Shown: positions 1 to 6,093, numbered from the stretch's first letter. The stretch: DNA of 12,933 bases from Baffinella frigidus (GCA_026770585.1 MU646308.1:1006189-1019121), one strand, 5' to 3'. Made by a program: numbers and translations. The notes: generated by a model not told the origin, from the sequence alone.

Positions 1-375
1 AGGGTTTAGGGTTTGGGGTTTGGGGTTTGGGGGTTAGGGTTTGGGGGTTAGGGTTTAGGTTTTGGGTTTTGGGGTTTGGGGTTTAAGGTTGGGGGGTGCG
101 GGATTAGGGTTTGGGGTTTGGGGTTTGGGAATTAGGGTTTGGGGTTTAGGTTCTAGGGTTTAGGGTTTAGGGTGTAGGGTGTAGGGTGTAGGGTTGATGG
201 TTGGGGGTTAGGGTTTAGGGGTTAGGGGTTAGGGTTGGGGGTTAGGTTTCAGGGTTTACAGGTTTAGGTTTCAAGGTTGAGGGTTTATGGTTGAGGGTTT
301 ATAGCTTAGGGTTTAAGGTTTAGGGTTTAGGGTTTCAGGTTTGGGGTCTGGAGTTTAGGGTTCAGGGTTCAGGGT
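1..375 (+). repeat. Degenerate telomere-like array, G-rich strand
   Basis: Reads as TTTAGGG, TTTGGGG, TTAGGG, GTGTAGGG and TTTCAGGG units with very few perfect runs. TTTAGGG is the plant/green-algal telomere unit (established knowledge). The heavy variation and the unique sequence that follows argue for an interstitial or subtelomeric degenerate array, not a working chromosome end. No gene is seen here. Confidence 0.85.
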
Positions 376-700
376 TGAGGGTTTGGAGTGTAGGGTTTGG
401 GGTTCAGGGTTCGGGACTCTCGGTTCATCTAGAAATCAAGGGGCCAGAGCCAGATATCAAGGGACCCGGGAAAGGGTGGTCGAACTCTGAGTGCTGGGGT
501 CTCAGTTTAGGAAGTTCCTCTTGCTTCCTGCGCAACGAGACAACAGTCGAGAGTGGGACGTCTCAAAGAAAAAGTGGAACCTCTGTTAACTTAAGAAGTA
601 ACAGTGGGGATCGGGTTTAGGGTTTAGGATAGGAAGGTCCCTAGAATATTCTTCGCGAAAAAATCGCCCAAATTTGTGGGAATTGGAGCCTCGCACGGCG
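376..700. other. Unassigned stretch without a recognisable gene
   Basis: Mixed-composition sequence after the telomere-like array. An 81-codon open frame begins at 375, but its first part translates telomere-like repeat and the rest resembles nothing I know. One short TTTAGGG run recurs near 615-626. I see no splice-bounded exon, RNA gene or inverted repeat. Confidence 0.5.
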
Positions 701-840
701 TTATCCGGGGAAATATATCTGTTTTTCATTTGATGGTAATGAAAATTACTACACAATTCGTTCTTACTAGTAATATTAAATCATTGGTGTAGTAATTTTC
801 ATTGGAATCACATGAAAGAAAAATAGGTTTCCCCATATGA
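701..840. mobile_element. Foldback (MITE-like) element, family FB-1
   Basis: An imperfect palindrome of about 140 bp beginning TTATCCGGGG. The inner arms AATGAAAATTACTACAC (738-754) and its exact reverse complement (787-803) match over 17 bp, and the outer arms match less well. The same ends and the same inner AAAATTACTACACAA/TTGTGTGGTAATTTT arrangement recur at 3587-3717, so this is a dispersed family. It has no coding capacity. Confidence 0.75.
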
Positions 841-855
841 GGCCCTGACAGGGCC
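841..855. other. Short perfect hairpin
   Basis: GGCCCTG-A-CAGGGCC is a perfect 7-bp stem around one base, lying directly against the right end of the FB-1 copy. Its function is unknown; it may simply be chance. Confidence 0.4.
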
Positions 856-985
856 GTGCGGAAAATCAAAGATCGTTGTATGCCTAAAATAGCATGTATA
901 CCTTTGTCTTCGGCATCAGAAGCCTAAGATAGCGGGACAGAATCTGTCTTGTTTAAATTAAATTAAATCAAAGAGCAGCCTCGGG

Positions 986-1153
986 CCACTAGCCCTCGGA
1001 AGTGGCTCAAATAGTGCTCTCGAACTCAAATCCTCAAAGTTGATTTTGTACCGAGATTGGTACTTAAGTTAACACAGACACCCCAGATCAGGGGTGTCTG
1101 CAAGGTGAATTGAAAGTGTTCCAGGGCACTGTTTGAGCAACCTCCCAGGGCTA
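986..1153. mobile_element. Foldback element, family FB-2
   Basis: Outer arms: CCACTAGCCCTC...GGCTCAAATAGTGC on the left pair with GGCACTGTTTGAGC...CAGGGCTA on the right. In the middle is a perfect 10-bp hairpin, CAGACACCCC-agatca-GGGGTGTCTG (1075-1100). The arms match the element at 4153-4293 (GCTCAAATAGTGC / GCACTATTTGAGC), which defines a family. The right end abuts or overlaps the next foldback at 1151. Confidence 0.7.
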
Positions 1154-1361
1154 CCACCAGCAACCCGTAGCAGCTTATAACCGGATCGGGTACAGTAGTA
1201 ATTTTCAGCTAGACCCAAGAAATCTCTCCGGTGTCTCCCGTCAGCAATTCGAGGTCCCTAGGGTTTCCTACCGTACGGTCACAGGAAAGATATTTAAAAA
1301 AATAAAATACCCGCATCCTTGCAAGGATCCGGTATAAGCTGCTACAGGTTGCTGGTGGTAG
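1151..1361. mobile_element. Foldback element with 36-37 bp terminal inverted repeats (FB-4 core)
   Basis: The left arm 1151-1187 (CTACCACCAGCAACCCGTAG...) and right arm 1326-1361 are reverse complements with only two or three differences. The interior carries, on the minus strand, the GACCSTACGGTAGG...CCCTAGGGAC hairpin core (about 1252-1280). That core recurs at 4698, 5404, 5585, 6183, 6945 and 10571, which links this element to the FB-4 group. Confidence 0.75.
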
Positions 1362-1376
1362 TGGGGAATCTCGATA

Positions 1377-1513
1377 GTTACCACCAACCCTCACGGGAGG
1401 ACCAAATCGTCGATGTTAAGACCTCAGATTTGCCCGGATCTGACCCCTCAGTCGAAGGGAAATGGCTCCAAAAACTTGGTCGATTTGGTCGGACCGTGAG
1501 GGTTGGTGGTACC
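1377..1513. mobile_element. Foldback element abutting a possible minus-strand splice donor
   Basis: The left arm 1377-1409 (CCACCAACCCTCACGG, then ACCAAATCG) is the near-exact reverse complement of the right arm 1481-1513. Read on the minus strand, the right end starts with GGTACCACC directly after CGGCCCAG. The element therefore begins at the possible donor of the minus-strand exon at 1513-1599, echoing how foldbacks sit beside donors in the ARID gene. Confidence 0.7.
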
Positions 1514-1599
1514 TGGGCCGTCGAGGACTTGGACTGCCCCTGCTCGGACATGGCCTGCTGGAACATCTTGTACTCTCCCTCCGTCACCGCCGCCGCGCC
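1513..1599 (-). CDS. Possible minus-strand exon of an unidentified gene
   Basis: On the minus strand an 87-nt open segment (29 codons) is bounded by a good acceptor, CCTTCCGTGCAG|GG, and a donor, GCCCAG|GTACC. It reads GAAAVTEGEYKMFQQAMSEQ followed by GQSKSSTAQ, which is Gln/Ser-rich and amphipathic but unrecognised. Base composition is exon-like, and the following intron would begin with the foldback at 1377-1513. No partner exon with matching phase is certain. It could be a decayed fragment or a chance open frame. Confidence 0.3.
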
Positions 1600-1902
1600 C
1601 TGCACGGAAGGTGGGCGGTGAGCGACGAGGGGGGCGATCTCACCAGACGGCGTCCTAGGGCGTGCTCCCGTCACAAGTCCCGTCCCGTGTGAGTCCCGTG
1701 TGAGGCAGCGCTCGCTCACCGCCGCCACGTGAACGTCCGTGTCGTGCCCAGGTCCAGAGTCTGGGGTCAGAGGGCGCAAGGATGAAGCTGGTCGCGCATC
1801 GAACCACTATCCGCTTGCCCAGCCGAAACGGCTTTTCAAGAAAGGACAAAACGGAGAGCAGCGGGAGTGCTTCGGGGGCGCGGAGCATCGCCCGGCAGAT
1901 AC
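1600..1902. other. GC-rich stretch, no confirmed gene
   Basis: Several overlapping open frames on both strands reflect high GC content. A short tandem duplication GTCCCGTGTGAGTCCCGTGTGAG is seen at 1680-1702. If the minus-strand exons on either side belong to one gene, this stretch would be the intron. I see no other support for a product. Confidence 0.35.
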
Positions 1903-2033
1903 GGTGTGAGCTGATTGAGCTTGGTGAACAGCACATCCTCCGGCACGACCACCGGCAGGCCCCTCCCTCCCTGGACAGATGGCTGCTTCCCAGCCGCCGG
2001 CACCAATATAGAATAACTACCGCCGGACACCAT
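1903..2033 (-). CDS. Possible minus-strand first exon (unidentified protein)
   Basis: ATG at 2033 lies in a favourable ACCATGG context and opens MVSGGSYSILVPAAGKQPSV, followed by a segment containing VVVPEDVLFTKLNQLTP. A possible donor (ACACC|GTATCT) follows at 1902; unspliced, the frame runs on to a stop at 1836. The family is not recognised. Its phase (2) does not match the exon at 1513-1599, so at least one boundary is wrong or the two are unrelated. The same CCATGG also gives a + strand ATG at 2032, followed by a strong-looking donor CTCAAG|GTGAGC at 2069. The strand is therefore unresolved. Confidence 0.25.
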
Positions 2034-2068
2034 GGTCGCATCCCGGACCCCCGCGCCACGCGCTCAAG

Positions 2069-2509
2069 GTGAGCGGGAGCGGGGTAGCTGGGGGTGGGTC
2101 TGGCGCAAGTTTCCGCGTACCTGCGCCACCGCAAGAAGCTCCGTTCGCCTACCAAACGCCGTGAAGAACACCATGCCTGTTCGCAGTTTACTACACGCCG
2201 TGATGAGTTTTAGAGAGTCTAAAAAGGTCGCTTTACAAAAGCTTTTAAAAGTTTACGAGAAGCCACATTTGGGTAAAAAGAATCATTGACAGACAAAATT
2301 CATTACGTTTTGATTTGACCAGTCTCAAATGTCAACTGTGGGAAAAAGTTGTTGAAAAGTTGACATTTGAAACGATGAATACTTTTGAGCGCTCGAAAAC
2401 TCGGTGCGCCTTGCAAAGGTTCTGGGTAGCGAACAAGGGACGCTGCGTCACTTGTGACGGGTGGTGGTGAGCACGGACTGGCCTACTGGTCAGCTCGGTG
2501 GGTGGAGTA
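2069..2509. promoter_or_regulatory. Upstream region of the ARID gene (promoter/5' UTR expected)
   Basis: This stretch between the possible divergent start and the ARID start codon is AT-richer between about 2200 and 2400 than its surroundings. It includes a foldback with a perfect 13-bp stem, TCAAATGTCAACT (2325-2337) / AGTTGACATTTGA (2358-2370). No convincing TATA box or initiator can be singled out. A regulatory role is inferred only from position. Confidence 0.35.
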
Positions 2510-2962
2510 ATGGAGGGGGGTGCGGAGGCGTCTGTAGGGAATGGGTCGGCCGAAGAAAAGGATCGTGCGCACGATGGGGAACCGGAAGGCGAGGTGGACG
2601 GAGTGAGCGGCGCGGGAGAACAGGGAGGTGCCGTGGCGGCTGGAGCCGACCGCATGGACGTGGACCCCCCCGTGCAGAGTGCAGGTGCGGGAGGCGCGGG
2701 GGGGAGGGAGGAGACGGAGAGCGAGGAGGACGAGCTAGAAATCGACGAGGAAGATGATGAGGGAGAGGATGAGGGGGAGGAGGGGAAGGGTGGGGAGGCG
2801 GAGGATCAGGATTCGCGTCAGGATGCAGACGGTGTGGGCGCGGGGAGGGGGGACGTCGGCGGAGGGGGCGAGGGGGGGGATGAAAGCGCGCAGGAGATCG
2901 CAGAGTGGATCGAGCGATGGAGGGCGTTCCTCATCGAGCGCGGGCAGCCTGTTCTGAAGCAG
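2510..2962 (+). CDS. ARID protein exon 1: acidic Gly-rich N-terminus and first helix of ARID 1
   Basis: ATG 2510 begins 151 codons ending at CAG|GT (2962/2963), phase 0. Residues 1-66 are rich in Gly, Ala and Glu. Residues about 67-91 form an acidic block (ETESEEDELEIDEEDDEG) of the kind found in chromatin proteins. After a Gly/Asp-rich spacer, residues 129-151 (EIAEWIERWRAFLIERGQPV) match the first ARID helix and its 'F...rG.p' turn. ARID domains bind DNA, often AT-rich, in chromatin-remodelling and transcription factors, so a nuclear role is inferred. The donor GTTCCA is altered by a foldback inserted 3 nt downstream; a partial copy at 3198 has GTTATG instead. The frame stops at 3011 if unspliced. 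Confidence 0.8.
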
Positions 2963-2965
2963 GTT

Positions 2966-3104
2966 CCACTTAGCAGCTACCGGGGGCTTCACGGATACAG
3001 TCCATCTCATTGATTTGTACTAGAATCTTATCCATTGCCCTGGAACCTAACCGGAATTTCACCTTGAATTCAAGGTGAAAAGGTCCTCGGTCGCTGCTAA
3101 GTGG
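2966..3104. mobile_element. Foldback element FB-3, inserted 3 nt inside intron 1
   Basis: Ends are CCACTTAGCAGC (2966-2977) and GCTGCTAAGTGG (3093-3104), with a perfect 22-bp palindrome at 3058-3079. A partial paralogue of the same exon end without the element (CAG|GTTATGTCCGAGACGCGG, from 3195) shows the empty site. Here the order is GTT, element, then ATGGCCGAGACGCGG. This fixes both borders and shows no clear target duplication. A sister copy at 4315-4453 shares TTGTACTAGAATCTTATCCA. Confidence 0.85.
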
Positions 3105-3345
3105 ATGGCCGAGACGCGGAGCCTTGAACCCTAAACCCTAAAATCTCACCCTGACGCTAACTCTAACCCTAACCCTAACCAGCCTGTGCTGCAGCAGGTT
3201 ATGTCCGAGACGCGGCGCCTTGCACCCTAATCCCTAAACCCTAAACCCTAAACCCAGCCCTAACCCCCACCCTAACCCTAACCCCAACCCCAACCCTAGA
3301 CCTGAACCTCAGCCTAAATCCTAAACCCTACTGCTGCTTTTCGGC
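3105..3345. repeat. C-rich telomere-like repeat in intron 1
   Basis: CCCTAAA, CCCTAA and CCCCAA units, the reverse orientation of the array at 1-375. They are interrupted at 3180-3221 by the exon-1 donor-side copy. The units contain CTAAC, which resembles a branch point, in a pyrimidine-rich setting ahead of acceptors. Confidence 0.85.
3180..3221 (+). pseudogene. Donor-side partial copy of exon 1
   Basis: CAGCCTGTGCTGCAGCAG|GT resembles the end of exon 1 (2945-2964), and the following GTCCGAGACGCGG...CCTTG matches 3108-3124. It lacks the rest of the exon. It is the uninterrupted counterpart of the foldback insertion at 2966. Confidence 0.8.
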
Positions 3346-3347
3346 AG

Positions 3348-3384
3348 GCGCCCACTATCTCGGGGAAACCCGTGAACTAACCCT
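3348..3384 (+). pseudogene. Acceptor-side partial copy of exon 2, copy 1
   Basis: After CAG, GCGCCCACTATCTCGGGGAA and CCCGTG read APTISGK then PV. The match breaks off at PV; AACTAA follows, giving an in-frame stop at the junction with telomere-like repeat. It keeps the acceptor but no donor. Confidence 0.85.
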
Positions 3385-3540
3385 CACCCTCACCCTAACC
3401 CTAACCCTAACCCTAAACCCTAAACCTTACACCCTAAACCCTAAACCCTAAAACCTAAACCCAGCCCTAACCCCAACCCCAACCCCAACGCTAACCAACC
3501 TGCACCTAAACCTGAGCCTAAACTCTAAACCCTACTGGTT
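3376..3540. repeat. C-rich telomere-like repeat between exon-2 copies 1 and 2
   Basis: CCCTAACCC, CCCTAAACC and CCCCAAC units. The tail (CCTGAGCCTAAACTCTAAACCCTACTG) resembles the sequence before copy 1 (3302-3332), so the repeat was duplicated together with the exon fragment. Confidence 0.85.
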
Positions 3541-3551
3541 CTTTTCGTCAG

Positions 3552-3584
3552 GCGCCGACTATCTCGGGGAAGCCCGTGAACTAA
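3552..3584 (+). pseudogene. Acceptor-side partial copy of exon 2, copy 2
   Basis: After TCAG the copy reads APTISGKPVN and then a stop, breaking off at the same point as copy 1. Its downstream CTAACC was the target of the FB-1 insertion. Confidence 0.85.
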
Positions 3585-3586
3585 CC

Positions 3587-3717
3587 TTATCCGGGAACAA
3601 GTATTTTTCTTTTAAAAGCTGGCAATCAAAATTACTACACAACTGGTCACGTCCGAAGCAATTGTGTGGTAATTTTCGTGCGGATTTTTTAAAAGAAAAA
3701 TGCTTGTTCCCGGATAA
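3587..3717. mobile_element. FB-1 foldback element with AACC target duplication
   Basis: Terminal inverted repeats of 31 bp (3587-3617 and 3687-3717, beginning TTATCCGGGAACAAG) differ at about one position. AACC flanks both sides (3583-3586 and 3718-3721). The copy-1 paralogue at 3376-3390 reads CTAACCCTCACC uninterrupted, which is the empty site, so the 4-bp target duplication is directly supported. The element is 131 bp and non-coding. Confidence 0.9.
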
Positions 3718-3721
3718 AACC

Positions 3722-3788
3722 CTCACCCCAACCCTATCTCTAACTCTAACCTAAACCTGAACCTGAACCTCAACCTCAACCTAAATCA
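3722..3788. repeat. C-rich telomere-like repeat before exon-2 copy 3
   Basis: Variant CCCTAA, CCTGAA and CCTCAA units leading into TCAG. Confidence 0.75.
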
Positions 3789-3789
3789 G

Positions 3790-3820
3790 GCGCCGACTAT
3801 CTCGGGGAGCCCCGTGGACT
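3790..3820 (+). pseudogene. Acceptor-side partial copy of exon 2, copy 3
   Basis: Reads APTISGSPVD and runs slightly further than copies 1 and 2, with the Asp retained, before joining repeat sequence. Confidence 0.8.
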
Positions 3821-4075
3821 TACCCTCACCCTAACCCTGAACCCTAAACTCTGAACCTTAAACCCCCAAACCCCACCCTAACCCCAACCCTAACCCTAAT
3901 CCTAACCCTAACCCTAACCCTAGCCCTAAACCTAACCCTAACCCTAACCCGAACCCTTACCCGAACCCGAACCCGAACCCTAACCCTAACCCTAAACCAA
4001 CCCCTAACCCTAACCCTAACCCTAACCCCAACCCTAACCCTAACCCTAAACCTAAACCTGAACCTAAACCTAACC
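3821..4075. repeat. Long C-rich telomere-like array before exon 2
   Basis: Almost pure CCCTAAC/CCCTAAA/CCCGAAC. On the minus strand it gives a long Arg-Val-rich open frame that is only a repeat translation. It lies just upstream of the complete exon 2 acceptor and offers many CTAAC motifs. Confidence 0.9.
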
Positions 4076-4078
4076 CAG

Positions 4079-4140
4079 GCGCCGACTATCTCGGGAAAGC
4101 CAGTGGACATATTCCGCCTGTACCACGAGACCACCCAGAG
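4079..4140 (+). CDS. ARID protein exon 2: ARID 1 loop and second helix
   Basis: 62 nt after CCCAG, entering in phase 0 and leaving in phase 2 (CAGAG|GTCCTA). It encodes residues 152-171, APTISGKPVDIFRLYHETTQ, plus two bases of an Arg codon. This is the diagnostic ARID 'P.i.GkplDlyrLY..v' segment that follows the first helix. It is the fourth and only complete member of a series of acceptor-side copies. The phase fits exon 3 exactly. The donor GTCCTA is weak, but the same junction is preserved in a further copy at 4563, which supports it as the exon end. Confidence 0.8.
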
Positions 4141-4152
4141 GTCCTAACTATC

Positions 4153-4293
4153 CCACCAGCTCTCCTAAGTGCCTCAAATAGTGCCCTGGAAAGTCTTCGA
4201 TTTTACCTTGGATCGGGGTCACGTTTGACCCCGATCCAAGGTAAATCAAAAATGCCCCAGAGCACTATTTGAGCCACCTCCAAGGGCTAGTGG
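4153..4293. mobile_element. FB-2 foldback element, 12 nt after the exon 2 donor
   Basis: The outer arms contain CTCAAATAGTGC (left) and GCACTATTTGAG (right). The core is a perfect 18-bp hairpin, TACCTTGGATCGGGGTCA (4204-4221) / TGACCCCGATCCAAGGTA (4226-4243), with a 4-nt loop. It is a sister of 986-1153. Confidence 0.8.
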
Positions 4294-4314
4294 TCTGCCT
4301 TGGGTTGGATATTG

Positions 4315-4453
4315 CCACTCAGCAGCCACCGGGGGCTGCGAGGATGCAGGCCATCAAAACGAGTTGTACTAGAATCTTATCCAGTTGCATTGAATTCCAA
4401 CCGCATCTCCCCCGGATATCTGGGGGGAAAAGAACTCGGCCGCTGCTAAGTGG
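4315..4453. mobile_element. FB-3 foldback element, second copy
   Basis: Ends CCACTCAGCAGC / GCTGCTAAGTGG and inner TTGTACTAGAATCTTATCCA match the element at 2966-3104. The central palindrome differs (CCCCCGGATATCTGGGGG), so the loop region evolves fast or compensates. Confidence 0.8.
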
Positions 4454-4523
4454 AGTGGTGTGATTCACACCTTCCCCTGAAGGAAATAGAAATCTCCAGC
4501 CTCGATTTGATCCACTTCGGAGG

Positions 4524-4563
4524 GCTTGTGCATATCCCGCCTGTGCCGCGAGACCACCCAGCG
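4524..4563 (+). pseudogene. Donor-side partial copy of exon 2
   Basis: CATATCCCGCCTGTGCCGCG, then AGACCACCCAGCG|GTCCT, matches the 3' half of exon 2 including the donor. The reading is ISRLCRETTQ against IFRLYHETTQ. The upstream half is missing. It lies in the 5' half of intron 2. Confidence 0.75.
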
Positions 4564-4628
4564 GTCCTCACGCCCCAGGGCTTTCACAAAGAAATCGGAT
4601 TTGTTGAAGCCGCTGAGTTTTACCATTT

Positions 4629-4783
4629 GGCTACGAAGGGATTTTCGGTGGTTGAGCCGCGAAGAGTCGGTTATGATGTCCGTAGGCATAGCCCTATGTC
4701 CCTAGGGATTGCCTACCGTAGGGTCTGATGGTTCAACCACTTGAGGGTTATTCACGAAACCCCTTCGTAGTCCGCTGTGTGGG
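4629..4783. mobile_element. FB-4 foldback element (inverted core)
   Basis: Arms GGCTACGAAGGGATTTT and CCCCTTCGTAGTCC, ending CGCTGTGTGGG. The interior holds the FB-4 core on the minus strand (about 4698-4727, CCCTAGGGATTGCCTACCGT). Related ends occur at 6127-6288 and 6899-7049. Confidence 0.7.
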
Positions 4784-4784
4784 T

Positions 4785-4934
4785 TTATCTCAGAAAACGA
4801 GTTCTAAAACTCATTTTCTCAAGTCAATTCCCCTACAAATTCGTCAACTTATTCTTTACTCTCCGCATAAGTTGACAAATTTGTAGGGGAATTGACTTCA
4901 GAAAACGAGTTTTAGAACTCGTTTTCTGAGATAA
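4785..4934. mobile_element. FB-5 foldback element with 67-bp near-perfect arms
   Basis: The left arm 4785-4851 and right arm 4868-4934 differ at about three of 67 positions and leave a 16-nt loop. Each arm contains a second hairpin (AGAAAACGAGTT / AACTC..TTTTCT), so the element could fold as a cruciform or as nested stems. It abuts the end of the preceding FB-4 element. Confidence 0.9.
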
Positions 4935-4975
4935 GGGTGTTAGGGTTCAATCCGTAAACAAGGTCGTTGGGCAAT

Positions 4976-5022
4976 GGGGGGGGGGACGAGGCGCTCTCTA
5001 AGAGGCAGCTGATTCAAATGGC
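4976..5022 (+). pseudogene. Acceptor-side partial copy of exon 3, copy 1 (most diverged)
   Basis: A G-run, then GACGAGGCGCTCTCTAAGAG and GCAGCTGATTCAAATGGC, reads DEALSKRQLIQMA against MDEVLTKRQLIQVA. The acceptor AG is lost (CAATGGGG). It ends at the telomere-like minisatellite. Confidence 0.75.
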
Positions 5023-5145
5023 AGGGTGTAGGGTTCAGGGTGTAGGGTTCAGGGTGTAGGGTTCAGGGTGTAGGTTCATGGTGTAGGGTTCATGGTGTAG
5101 GGTTCATGGTGTAGGGTTCAGGGTGCGTTCAGGGTGCAGGGTCTA
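5023..5145 (+). repeat. 14-bp minisatellite built from telomere-like heptamers
   Basis: About eight units of TGTAGGGTTCAGGG/TGTAGGGTTCATGG. Each unit joins two TTTAGGG variants (TGTAGGG and TTCAGGG). Shorter stretches of the same repeat follow the next two exon-3 copies at about 5330-5365 and 5510-5550. Confidence 0.85.
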
Positions 5146-5186
5146 ACCTCGAAACGAGGCCGAGAGACTGAACGGGGTCGTGGGAG

Positions 5187-5268
5187 AAGAGACCTTTATT
5201 GAGCTTATGACGTGGGACCATAAACTTCAGGCGTCCAGAGAGGGCTCGAACCAAGGACCTGAAGCGCT
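5187..5268 (-). mobile_element. Short inserted element with 8-bp target duplication and a B-box-like motif
   Basis: CGTGGGAG occurs at 5179-5186 and 5269-5276, and the uninterrupted sequence CGTGGGAGTGGCAG is present in the next two tandem units (about 5450 and 5631). This delimits an 82-bp insertion. On the minus strand it contains GGTTCGAGCCC (5252-5242), matching the RNA polymerase III B-box consensus, inside a hairpin (CTTCAGG..TCC / GGACCTGAAG). It may be a truncated SINE or tRNA-related element. A complete tRNA fold is not present. Confidence 0.65.
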
Positions 5269-5282
5269 CGTGGGAGTGGCAG

Positions 5283-5330
5283 GGGGGGGATGGATGAGGT
5301 GCTGACCAAGCGGCAGCTAATTCAAGTGAC
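5283..5330 (+). pseudogene. Acceptor-side partial copy of exon 3, copy 2
   Basis: After GGCAG, seven G then MDEVLTKRQLIQV, breaking off at the ACAGGGTGCAGGG repeat. It keeps the acceptor but no donor. Confidence 0.85.
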
Positions 5331-5462
5331 AGGGTGCAGGGTTCAGGGTGTAGGGTTCAGGGTGCAGGGTTTAACCCCAAGACCCATCACTGAATAACCC
5401 TTGGACCCTATGGTAGGCCATCCGTAGGGACGAGAGACTGAACGGGGACGTGGGAGTGGCAG

Positions 5463-5510
5463 GGGGGGGATGGATGAGGTGCTGACCAAGCGGCAGCTAA
5501 TTCAAGTGGC
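5463..5510 (+). pseudogene. Acceptor-side partial copy of exon 3, copy 3
   Basis: Identical to copy 2 except for GTGGC in place of GTGAC at the break point. Confidence 0.85.
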
Positions 5511-5643
5511 AGGGTGCAGGGTTCAGGGTGTAGGGTTCAGGGTGCAGGGGTTTAACCCCAAGACCCATGACTGAATAACCCTTGGACCCTATGGTAGGCC
5601 ATCCGTAGGGACGAGAGACTGAACGGGGTCGTGGGAGTGGCAG

Positions 5644-5703
5644 GGGGGGGATGGATGAGGTGCTGACCAAGCGGCAGCTGATTCAAGTCGCGAACGCTCT
5701 CGG
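5644..5703 (+). CDS. ARID protein exon 3: ARID 1 central helices
   Basis: 60 nt after GGCAG, entering in phase 2 and leaving in phase 2 at CTCGG|GTGCGA. Residues 173-191 are GGMDEVLTKRQLIQVANAL. They supply the conserved ARID 'GG...V...k.w..Va..LG' segment, though the usual Trp is Leu here. With exon 2 it reads HETTQR-GG without gap, as in other ARIDs. It is the last and only complete member of a copy series in which earlier members stop after LIQV. If the frame were read through the donor it would give CEQHTL, which fits the family less well. Confidence 0.75.
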
Positions 5704-5722
5704 GTGCGAGCAACACACTCTA

Positions 5723-5853
5723 GCCCACCCTGGAGGCAACCCAGGGGCAAATCTTAAGTCAATATCTCACAGATGCCACCCGATTCTGGGGGCATTTGTA
5801 TGGGAGTTGACTTAAGAAACCACCGATTTGCCCAACAGTTGCCTCCAGGGGGG
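5723..5853. mobile_element. FB-6 foldback element, 20 nt after the exon 3 donor
   Basis: The left arm GCCCACCCTGGAGGCAAC...GGGCAAATC...CTTAAGTCAA pairs with the right arm TTGACTTAAG...GATTTGCCC...GTTGCCTCCAGGGGGGC. No second copy is seen in the window. Confidence 0.75.
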
Positions 5854-5871
5854 CTCTGTCTCAGTCTATTT

Positions 5872-5964
5872 GGGCTCACCAATTTGGTGAGCCCGGGCTC
5901 GTTTTCGTTGTAAAGTTGACGGGTTTGTACTGGACACTCAAAACGTAAACTTGAGAATAGTCCC
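5872..5964. mobile_element. FB-7 small foldback element, copy 1, with adjacent palindrome
   Basis: A perfect 23-nt palindrome at 5872-5894 (GGGCTCACCAA-T-TTGGTGAGCCC) is followed by AAAGTTGACGGGTTTGTAC...AACTTGAGAATAGTCCC (to 5964). The second part recurs at 6039-6093 and, inverted, at 7993-8046. Confidence 0.75.
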
Positions 5965-5983
5965 TCAACCCGCCTGATGCATA

Positions 5984-6020
5984 GCTGCCCAAGAGGCAGC
6001 TGATTCAAGTGGCGGTCGGG
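5984..6020 (+). pseudogene. Interior/donor-side partial copy of exon 3 in intron 3
   Basis: AAGAGGCAGCTGATTCAAGT (starting at 5991) reads KRQLIQV, as in exon 3, then diverges. It lacks the acceptor and GGMDEV part. It lies downstream of the complete exon, like donor-side copies elsewhere. Confidence 0.7.
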
Positions 6021-6038
6021 CGTGAACCCCACACAGCG

Positions 6039-6093
6039 CCAAAGTTGACGGATTTGTACCACAGACCGAGGATGTCAACTTGAGAATAGTCCC
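6039..6093. mobile_element. FB-7 small foldback element, copy 2
   Basis: CCAAAGTTGACGGATTTGTA...GTCAACTTGAGAATAGTCCC; the arms AAGTTGAC and GTCAACTT are complementary. It is a direct repeat of 5911-5964. Confidence 0.75.

Larger units (their letters stand above)
5283..5643 (+). repeat. 180/181-bp tandem duplication carrying exon-3 copies
   Basis: Two near-identical units start at 5283 and 5463, and the start of a third is exon 3 itself at 5644. Each holds the exon-3 fragment, telomere-like repeat, an isolated FB-4 core (GGACCCTATGGTAGGCCATC, near 5404 and 5585) and GAGAGACTGAACGGGG..GTGGGAGTGGCAG. The very high identity indicates recent duplication. Confidence 0.9.

Noticed and set aside
1-375. 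True chromosome-end telomere
   Set aside because: Units are too variable, similar repeats occur all through the introns, and unique sequence continues on the inner side without subterminal genes.
2461-2757. Arg/Gly-rich frame overlapping exon 1
   Set aside because: A shadow of the GC-rich acidic exon; the other frame continues into an ARID helix at a valid donor.
3844-4134. Minus-strand open frame rich in Arg-Val repeats
   Set aside because: It is a translation of the telomere-like array and covers real exon 2 on the other strand.
4450-4728. 92-codon open frame over FB-3, the exon-2 copy and FB-4
   Set aside because: It crosses two transposon borders and reads the exon-2 copy in the wrong frame.
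5234-5268. tRNA gene on the minus strand (GGTTCGAGCCC)
   Set aside because: The arm around the loop does not pair as a T-stem, and no anticodon or acceptor arms can be placed; kept only as a possible SINE relic.
5023-5650. CRISPR-like array
   Set aside because: The repeats are telomere-like minisatellite and 180-bp tandem duplications containing exon fragments, without unique spacers; the setting is eukaryotic.
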